Shown here: in pieces, positions 15,870-20,593 of the stretch
Layout: each line of letters starts with the position of its first letter
Position numbering within the stretch: the stretch's first letter is position 1
DNA from: Spirochaetales bacterium
GTDB taxonomy: Bacteria; Spirochaetota; Spirochaetia; Sphaerochaetales; Sphaerochaetaceae
DNA length: 20,593 nt
Direction of reading: 5' to 3'
Assembly (NCBI GenBank): GCA_022785155.1
Contig: JALFRH010000147.1
Location: 1-20,593 of the forward strand
The notes under the pieces: generated by a model
Told to the model about the DNA's origin: nothing
What the model saw: the letters and a program-made list of their open reading frames with translations, nothing else
Database searches by the model: none
Made by a program: the position numbers and the translations under genes

Positions 15870-16620
15870 GGTCAATCACCTCCTGAGCAAGCATTTCAAA
15901 TGATTTAGAACCTTTAGAAGACTTATCATAATAGTTTATAGGAAGCCCATGTGATGGTGCTTCTGCAAGTCGAGTGTTCCTTGGGATAATTGTTTTAAAA
16001 ACCAAATCAGGAAAAAATTCAGAAATATCATCGATAACTTCCTGATTAAGTTTTGCTCTCTTCGAAAACATAGTAAAAAGAATACCTAACACTTTGATGT
16101 TCGGATTGAAGCCTTTTTTTGCATTGGATACTGTTCTCATAATCAAATTCAAACCTTCCATTGCAAGATATTCACACTGCAATGGAATTATGACTTCCTC
16201 ACACCAAGCCAATGCGTTTACGGTCTCTAATCCAAGCGATGGAGGACAATCGAGAAGAATAAAATCATATTCATTCTCAATATCCTTCAATGCATTTTTC
16301 AAAAAAGACTCTCTTTTATCTTCATCCACCAACTCGATTGCCAGTCCAGCAACATCAAGTGAACCTGGAATAAGATAGAGATTCTTGAAAATAGTGGATT
16401 GAACAGCATCTTTGGCATCAATCTGTCCCGTTACAACCTGATAAATGTTTGCCTTTCGACCATCGCCGGAGACGGAATGAGTCAAATTAACCTGAGCATC
16501 AAAATCAATCAAAAGGACTTTATATCCCTTTGCTGCCAAAACAGAACCCAAATTTACAGCAACAGTTGTTTTACCAACTCCACCTTTCTGATTATAGAAG
16601 ATTATCTTTCTTGTCTGCAT
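15862..16620 (-). CDS. parA: Chromosome partitioning ATPase ParA (Soj)
   Basis: DNA-binding ATPase (252 aa) that drives movement of ParB-parS complexes over the nucleoid. The deviant Walker A motif KGGVGKTT is at 12-19 with the signature Lys12. LLIDFDAQVNLTHS follows, then FILLDCPPSLGLETVNAL (Walker B region) and IPLQCEYLAMEGL. The protein is short at its N-terminus, as in chromosomal Soj, with no extra helix-turn-helix domain. The start agrees with the family (KIIFYNQKGG). No Shine-Dalgarno precedes it, and the predicted promoter puts +1 on the ATG. It is the first gene of the operon parA-parB-immunophilin-radA and diverges from the NifU-like gene. Confidence 0.97.
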   Translation of the reverse strand: MQTRKIIFYNQKGGVGKTTVAVNLGSVLAAKGYKVLLIDFDAQVNLTHSVSGDGRKANIYQVVTGQIDAKDAVQSTIFKNLYLIPGSLDVAGLAIELVDEDKRESFLKNALKDIENEYDFILLDCPPSLGLETVNALAWCEEVIIPLQCEYLAMEGLNLIMRTVSNAKKGFNPNIKVLGILFTMFSKRAKLNQEVIDDISEFFPDLVFKTIIPRNTRLAEAPSHGLPINYYDKSSKGSKSFEMLAQEVIDRG

Positions 16621-16626
16621 ACAATA

Positions 16627-16655
16627 AATATATTCCTAAAACAAAGAGATGTCAG
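16627..16655 (-). promoter_or_regulatory. Promoter of the parA operon, leaderless start
   Basis: Minus-strand CTGACA (16650-16655) and TATATT (16627-16632) are 17 bases apart, each five of six to consensus. Only six bases separate the -10 from the parA ATG, so transcription should start at the A of the start codon (16620). Confidence 0.65.
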
Positions 16656-16697
16656 CTACACAAAGCATATTGTTTGATGGAGTTTATCCCTATATTG

Positions 16698-16726
16698 TTG
16701 ACCCTTCTTTTATATGGAATTATCCT
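16698..16726 (+). promoter_or_regulatory. Promoter of the NifU-like gene
   Basis: TTGACC (16698-16703) and TATCCT (16721-16726) with 17-base spacing. Expected +1 near 16733 gives a leader of about 13 bases that is little more than the GGAGG at 16733-16737. Confidence 0.55.
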
Positions 16727-16745
16727 TAGATTGGAGGATATCCAA

Positions 16746-16976
16746 ATGGAAGATAAGATTAAAGAAGCAATCGAAGCAATAAGGCCTTCTCTACAGAACG
16801 ATGGTGGAGATATTTCTCTTGAAAGAATAGATGGAAAAAATGTACATGTAAAACTTCATGGACATTGTGCAGGCTGTCCAATGAGCCAGATTACTCTTTC
16901 AAATGGCGTAGAAAGATATTTGAGAGATACTGTTGATCCAGAACTGGTTGTCATTAATGACGATTTCCTTAACTGA
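16746..16976 (+). CDS. Stand-alone NifU C-terminal-domain Fe-S scaffold protein
   Basis: Small protein of 76 residues consisting only of the NifU C-terminal (Nfu) domain, which carries or transfers Fe-S clusters to target proteins. The opening IKEAIEAIRPSLQNDGGDIS is typical, and the cluster-binding pair is C41 and C44 in HGHCAGCPMSQITL. The long open frame extends further upstream through the parA promoter region. The ATG at 16746 is the real start because GGAGG lies eight bases before it and the family begins there. It diverges from parA and ends 24 bases before a strong terminator. No iron-sulfur operon (iscS, sufBC) is nearby, so it acts as a solitary carrier here. Confidence 0.93.
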   Translation: MEDKIKEAIEAIRPSLQNDGGDISLERIDGKNVHVKLHGHCAGCPMSQITLSNGVERYLRDTVDPELVVINDDFLN

Positions 16977-16999
16977 TTGGAGATCGCAATCTATTACCG

Positions 17000-17030
17000 G
17001 GAAGGCACATACAAGCGCCTTCCTTTTTTT
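17000..17030 (+). terminator. Rho-independent terminator of the NifU-like gene
   Basis: Perfect seven-pair stem GGAAGGC/GCCTTCC (17000-17006, 17017-17023), ten-base loop, then seven T (17024-17030). The last T is also the first base of a parS site. Confidence 0.88.
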
Positions 17031-17045
17031 GTTTCACGTGAAACA
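17030..17045. promoter_or_regulatory. parS site 1
   Basis: TGTTTCACGTGAAACA, a perfect 16-bp palindrome identical to the broadly conserved chromosomal parS consensus bound by ParB/Spo0J. The palindrome extends by one base on each side. It abuts the terminator of the NifU-like gene. Confidence 0.95.
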
Positions 17046-17149
17046 ATAAGTATTTGACATATAACAAAGCAAGAATAAAAAACCAAATACCTATAAGGAC
17101 AAATACTCTCCTTAATATCAAAATAAAATCAAATTCAGGATAAACCCAA

Positions 17150-17165
17150 TGTTTCACGTGAAACA
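17150..17165. promoter_or_regulatory. parS site 2
   Basis: Second identical TGTTTCACGTGAAACA, exactly 120 bp after site 1. It lies in gene-free DNA between nifU and gyrA. Confidence 0.95.
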
Positions 17166-17235
17166 ATGCACTAAGGGGCATTAAAATGTCTAATACAAAC
17201 AGTTCAATAGAACACATATTTCAGATATACACAGA

Positions 17236-17267
17236 TTTAGGTTAATTACTTTGGAACTTAACCTAAA
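17236..17267. repeat. Perfect 10-bp inverted repeat
   Basis: TTTAGGTTAA (17236-17245) and TTAACCTAAA (17258-17267) around a 12-base centre. There is no T run on either side, so it is not a terminator. It may be a protein-binding site or a cruciform-forming element. Confidence 0.6.
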
Positions 17268-17346
17268 AGAAGAATCGTACAGCACAAAACAAATCCGAAT
17301 AACCAGAAATCACAATTATCAGACCAAAATGTAAGATCCAGCAAAA

Positions 17347-17428
17347 CGACCTACCCCCAATTCAGCTAATTCGACCCCTGTATTGAGAGAGTAATTTGAC
17401 CTACCTTTTACGACCTTTCGTTGTAGGT
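17347..17428. repeat. 25-bp-phased GACC repeats, possible insertion-sequence end remnant
   Basis: Two successive 25-bp units have the form CGACC-N15-TAATT (17347-17371, 17372-17396), then a third start TGACCTACC (17397-17405). A further GACC at 17412 and an inverted GTAGGT at 17423 follow. Repeated GACC blocks of this kind resemble the multiple transposase-binding repeats at ends of IS21-type elements. No transposase gene is present, so this is at most a relic; an iteron-like binding site is the alternative. Confidence 0.35.
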
Positions 17429-17680
17429 TTACGGATATGGAAAATGTAAACAAGACAAAAAAGGGTATGGTTTAAGGATGTATACATATTTTAGACTTTT
17501 TATATGGGAAAAGAGTTTAGACAAATATCTCAAACACTGGCAGTAGCTTTTACAATTATAGACACTGCTCATATGAGTTTTTCTACATTATCCATGAAGT
17601 TCTTACATGGGTCATTTAGGCGATTGAGTGGATCAAATTAAAGAAAAGTAGATAGTCAAAATATAGATTAATTAAGTATT

Positions 17681-17696
17681 GTTTCACGTGAAACAA
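17681..17696. promoter_or_regulatory. parS site 3
   Basis: Third identical TGTTTCACGTGAAACA, 531 bp after site 2, with T and A flanks that extend the palindrome to 18 bp. The three copies together form a ParB loading cluster 0.4-1.1 kb upstream of parA. Confidence 0.95.
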
Positions 17697-18014
17697 CATC
17701 CAATAATCGTCAGAACCTAGAAATAGGTAAACACAAACTAAGTTTCGTTTAATTATCCCTTACATGTATTCTTATTCCTTGATTTCTAATAACTCATTAC
17801 ATGTACTTTAATATTGGGTTAAGGGGAATAAGCTCTAAAGTACCACCCCACTATCACTCCGCCTATCTCTCTATTTACAACCACATTATTTGTAGAAAAT
17901 ATTGTTTTATTCTTTTAGATTATTTTCTAAAAAACCCCAATATAGATTTTTCATATTATATTTTCTTTCAATATAAAGAATTAAATCATAAATTCCAAAT
18001 ACTATAATTATTAA

Positions 18015-18034
18015 TGTTTCTATAAATAGAAACA
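18015..18034. repeat. Palindrome with parS-like arms
   Basis: TGTTTCTAT AA ATAGAAACA: nine-base arms around two bases. The outer six bases of each arm (TGTTTC, GAAACA) equal those of parS, but the centre is longer and different. Confidence 0.45.
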
Positions 18035-18061
18035 GATTTATCTGAACTGTTTCATACTTTA

Positions 18062-18080
18062 TATCCTATAAAATAGGATA
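18062..18080. repeat. Short perfect inverted repeat
   Basis: TATCCTAT AAA ATAGGATA, eight-base arms and a three-base centre, 28 bases after the previous palindrome. It lies just beyond the gyrA terminator. Function unknown. Confidence 0.45.
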
Positions 18081-18128
18081 ATTTTAAACCCTCCATAAAC
18101 ATAGAATGTGCTTATTTCAAATAGGGTT

Positions 18129-18162
18129 AAAAAAATGTCTGAAGGTTTTACCCCTCAGACAT
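18129..18162 (-). terminator. Rho-independent terminator of gyrA
   Basis: On the minus strand: eight-pair stem ATGTCTGA/TCAGACAT (18135-18142, 18155-18162) with a 12-base loop that may pair further through GG/CC, then a run of T (18129-18135 on the complement). It lies 20 bases after the gyrA stop. Confidence 0.85.
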
Positions 18163-18182
18163 AAAATAGGACAATTTTTTGA

Positions 18183-20593
18183 TTATTCTTCAGTTTTTTC
18201 TGTGTTTTCTTCAACAACAGGTGCTTCATTTACTTCATTCGCATCCAAACTTTCAGAATTATCCTCTTCTTCCTCGATATCTTCATGGATTGTGACATCC
18301 ATAGCGTTGATTCTGTCATTCTTTTTCTTGAATGTAGCGATAATGACACCGGAAGCATTCTTGCCTTGATAGCTGATTCTGGAAACAGCGATTCTAAGAA
18401 CCTGACCAAGCTTTGTAATAAGAATTACATCATCGTCATCAGATACACTGGTTGCACCAACAAGCTTATCACCTTCAGCAAGACTATAGATTCTCTGACC
18501 CATAGTACCTCTTCCATGAATTGAGAAGCTATCGAAACCAGTTCTCTTTCCCTTTCCAAGCTCAGTAAGGAGAAGAATGTTCTTTCCCTCCTCAACCTTT
18601 ACAGCAGAAACAATCTGATCGTCTCCAATGAGGTTCATGGCTCTTACACCTCTAGCTGTTCTTCCCATGCTTCTGATATCGTCTACAGATACTCTGAGAC
18701 CCTTTCCTGAAGCAGAAATGAACATTACTTCGTCATGATCTTTGACCATGATTGTCTCAATAAGTTCATCTCCTTCATCCAGGAGAATAGCCTTGATACC
18801 CTTGCTTCTGGCATTCCTGAAGAGTGTCATCTGGACTCTCTTAGTCACACCTTTCTTTGTTACCATCAAGAGGTAGACATCATCGCTGATATCATCTTCA
18901 TGGAATGTGATTACACTGGTAATCTTCTCATCCTGATCAAGCTGGAGGAAGTTCTTCATATTGGCACCCTTAGTAGTCTTTCCACTTTCAGGGATTTCAA
19001 ATGCCTTTATGTAGTATGCCTTACCTTTATCAGTTACAAATGTGATGTAATCGTGGCTGGAACAAATAAAGAGATGATCGATATAGTCTCCATCAGTAAG
19101 CTTTGCACCGATAGTTCCCTTTCCACCCTTTCCGATTGCTTTATATTCAGAAGTGGAAAGACGCTTTGCAAAGCCCTTCTTGGTGATATTGATTACAACA
19201 TCTTCCTTCTTGATGAAATCTTCAGGAGAAGCATCGTCAAGTTCCTGTTCTACAATGACAGTTCTTCTTTCATCACCATACTTTTCGCCGATTTCCCTGA
19301 TTTCCTTCTTTACAACCTCAAGAACATGTATTCTATCGGAAAGGATATAGTTGTATTCAGCGATTCTCTTTTCGATTTCCTCCAATTCTCCCAAGATTTT
19401 ATCTGTTTCAAGATGGCTCAATCTTCCGAGCTTCATATCGATGATGGCATCGGCTTGGATCTGAGTGAGATCAAAGGCCTTCTGCAGCTCCAAGGAAGCC
19501 ACAGTGTTATCTGCACTGTTCTTTATGATTTCGATTACTCTATCGATATTTTCCAGACCCTTCTTCAAGCCAAGAAGAATGTGTTCCCTTTCCTGGGCTT
19601 TCTTCAAATCATATCTTGTTCTTCTTTCAATGACTTCTTCTCTGTGGTCGATATAGACCATAAGCATGTCTTTGATATTAAAGAGCTTTGGAGCTCCGTT
19701 ATAAAGAGCAAGATTGTAAATATTGAAGTTGGACTGAAGGGCAGTACGCTGCCAGAGCATATTCAATACTACATTTGGAACTGCATCGGACTTCAGGTAA
19801 ACGGCGACTCTAAGTCCATCTCTTCCCGAGAGATCCTTTACCATGGCGATTCCAGGTATGACACCATCCTTTCTGTAGTCATCGATCTTCTTTACCAACT
19901 CAGCCTTATTCACCTGATAAGGAAGCTCCGTAAAGTAGATGGCCACATGGGTCTTGTTCATATCATCTTTACTCTTGGAATCCGGTTCGGATATCTCATA
20001 CTTACTTCTGATTACAATTTTTCCTTTACCAGTTGTAAAGGCATCCATAATGCCTCTACGGCCATGAATTATACCTGCAGAAGGAAAGTCAGGACCCTTA
20101 ATTATCTCCGCTAACTCAGGAATTGATATCTCTGGGTTATCAATTATGGAGCAAATTGCCTCCACAACCTCATTTAGGTTATGAGGAGCCATATTGGTCG
20201 CCATACCTACGGCAATACCGCTGGAACCGTTACAAACCATAAATGGGAAGGCAGCTGGAAGTACTACAGGTTCTGTAAGGGATTCATCGTAGTTGGACAT
20301 GAAATCTACTGTTTCTTTTCCAATATCCGCCATCATCTCTTCACCGATTTTAGCCATCTTGGCCTCGGTGTATCTCATTGCAGCCGGTGGATCTCCGTCA
20401 ATGGAACCAAAGTTTCCCTGAGGGAAAACAACAGGGTATCTGAGTGAGAAATCCTGTGCAAGACGAACCAATGCATCATAGACTGAAGCATCTCCATGTG
20501 GGTGGTATTTACCAAGTACATCACCGACGATTCTTGCACACTTTTTGTTTGCAGAGTTGTATCTGATACCCATGTCCCACATAGAGTAGAGAA
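18183..20593 (-). CDS. gyrA: DNA gyrase subunit A (5' end beyond the window)
   Basis: Breakage-rejoining subunit of DNA gyrase, acting with GyrB to introduce negative supercoils. The frame stays open to the window end; about the first 40 residues are missing. KYHPHGDASVYDALVRLAQ marks the DNA-gate helix, and QGNFGSIDGDPPAAMRYTEA holds the active-site Tyr (residue 71 counting from the Met at 20582, matching E. coli Tyr122). A long coiled-coil tower follows (about 320-440). The C-terminal beta-pinwheel has repeated blades such as GKGLRVSVDDIRSMGRTARG and GQVLRIAVSRISYQGKNASG, and an acidic tail. Total length (about 845) fits GyrA better than ParC. The residue at the E. coli Ser83 position is Ala, and the GyrA-box is degenerate (IGKGGKG, 483-489). 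ParC is the alternative but less likely. Confidence 0.92.
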   Translation of the reverse strand, partial: LYSMWDMGIRYNSANKKCARIVGDVLGKYHPHGDASVYDALVRLAQDFSLRYPVVFPQGNFGSIDGDPPAAMRYTEAKMAKIGEEMMADIGKETVDFMSNYDESLTEPVVLPAAFPFMVCNGSSGIAVGMATNMAPHNLNEVVEAICSIIDNPEISIPELAEIIKGPDFPSAGIIHGRRGIMDAFTTGKGKIVIRSKYEISEPDSKSKDDMNKTHVAIYFTELPYQVNKAELVKKIDDYRKDGVIPGIAMVKDLSGRDGLRVAVYLKSDAVPNVVLNMLWQRTALQSNFNIYNLALYNGAPKLFNIKDMLMVYIDHREEVIERRTRYDLKKAQEREHILLGLKKGLENIDRVIEIIKNSADNTVASLELQKAFDLTQIQADAIIDMKLGRLSHLETDKILGELEEIEKRIAEYNYILSDRIHVLEVVKKEIREIGEKYGDERRTVIVEQELDDASPEDFIKKEDVVINITKKGFAKRLSTSEYKAIGKGGKGTIGAKLTDGDYIDHLFICSSHDYITFVTDKGKAYYIKAFEIPESGKTTKGANMKNFLQLDQDEKITSVITFHEDDISDDVYLLMVTKKGVTKRVQMTLFRNARSKGIKAILLDEGDELIETIMVKDHDEVMFISASGKGLRVSVDDIRSMGRTARGVRAMNLIGDDQIVSAVKVEEGKNILLLTELGKGKRTGFDSFSIHGRGTMGQRIYSLAEGDKLVGATSVSDDDDVILITKLGQVLRIAVSRISYQGKNASGVIIATFKKKNDRINAMDVTIHEDIEEEEDNSESLDANEVNEAPVVEENTEKTEE

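Larger units (their letters stand above)
17046..18128. other. AT-rich gene-free region between the nifU terminator and gyrA
   Basis: About 1.1 kb with no convincing gene on either strand. It holds parS sites 2 and 3, a perfect 10-bp inverted repeat (17236-17267) and 25-bp-phased GACC repeats (17347-17405). Two copies of TTACATGTA lie at 17760 and 17797, and the stretch from about 17880 to 18010 is very AT-rich. Two short palindromes follow at 18015 and 18062. Only one poor DnaA-box-like sequence was seen (TTATCCATG, 17588). It is flanked by two converging terminators. The region may be part of the origin-proximal domain organised by ParB, but I see no direct evidence of replication initiation. 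Confidence 0.6.

Noticed and set aside
16969..17217. Minus-strand 82-codon open frame with a hydrophobic stretch, covering parS sites 1 and 2
   Set aside because: It runs through the nifU terminator and its two FHVK tetrapeptides are just the translation of parS. No ribosome-binding site or recognisable family.
17504..17641. Plus-strand 45-codon open frame (MGKEFRQISQTLAVAF...) between parS 2 and 3
   Set aside because: No Shine-Dalgarno, no recognisable domain, and short enough for chance. It could be part of a decayed insertion sequence, but nothing in it proves that.
17760..17805. Two copies of TTACATGTA 37 bp apart
   Set aside because: The motif is a short AT-rich palindrome and only two full copies exist; too little to call an array or binding site.
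17801..18007. Plus-strand 68-codon open frame in the AT-rich stretch
   Set aside because: Composition is low-complexity (Phe, Tyr, Ile, Asn) as expected from AT-rich noncoding DNA; no ribosome-binding site and it ends among palindromes.
16977..18182. Replication origin (oriC) call for the gene-free region
   Set aside because: parS sites and an AT-rich patch are suggestive, but only one poor DnaA-box-like sequence (TTATCCATG) was found, dnaA is not in view, and the flanking genes converge. Skew analysis of the whole genome would decide.
18735..20114. Long plus-strand open frame (459 codons) antisense to gyrA
   Set aside because: It lies entirely within the conserved gyrA coding sequence and its product is unlike any family I know. 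It arises from gyrA codon usage leaving few stops on the other strand.

Overview
The window looks like a chromosomal segment of a bacterium with moderate to low GC, most likely a host-associated spirochaete (Treponema/Sphaerochaeta-like). The best hint is a cyclophilin-FKBP fusion immunophilin, an arrangement reported from Treponema. That placement is an inference; no rRNA gene or lineage-specific marker is present. Almost all genes are chromosomal housekeeping genes. No CRISPR array, tRNA, rRNA or intact mobile element was seen.

Layout. (1) 3-1586, plus strand: the 3' part of dnaX, then ybaB and recR, overlapping one another as a replication/repair operon. The dnaX fragment holds a run of nine A, with stop codons immediately downstream in both alternative frames. 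(2) 1560-4802, minus strand: a peptide-type ABC importer (lipoprotein binding protein, two permeases) with no ATPase genes. Its last gene overlaps the end of recR tail to tail. (3) 4891-7232, minus strand: a GH63/MGH1-like cytoplasmic glycosidase followed by a gluconate 5-dehydrogenase-like SDR, with a good sigma-70 promoter and a palindrome in the leader. (4) 7377-8300, minus strand: a diacylglycerol-kinase-family lipid kinase, divergent from (5) 8404-12472, plus strand: a MATE exporter, a PepD-type dipeptidase and a TraB/PrgY-family membrane protein. (6) 12583-16620, minus strand: a compact operon parA-parB-cyclophilin/FKBP-radA. (7) 16746-16976, plus strand: a small NifU-type Fe-S scaffold. 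(8) 16977-18182: a 1.2 kb AT-rich gene-free stretch. (9) 18183-20593, minus strand: gyrA, lacking its 5' end.

The most informative part is region 8 with its flanks. It holds three identical, perfect 16-bp parS sites (TGTTTCACGTGAAACA) at 17030, 17150 and 17681. The first two are exactly 120 bp apart, and the first abuts the nifU terminator. Together with the parA-parB operon about 0.4 kb away, this is a complete chromosomal ParABS segregation locus, and it suggests that the replication origin is not far off. No DnaA-box cluster was found, so I do not call oriC here. The same stretch also contains 25-bp-phased GACC repeats, possibly an insertion-sequence end, and several perfect inverted repeats of unknown role.

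How the genes work together: dnaX/ybaB/recR, radA, gyrA and parABS make this a replication, repair and segregation neighbourhood. It is interrupted by nutrient uptake and sugar or peptide catabolism genes. Predicted promoters place the start of transcription on or next to the start codon of parA, and possibly of the MATE gene, so some messages may be leaderless.
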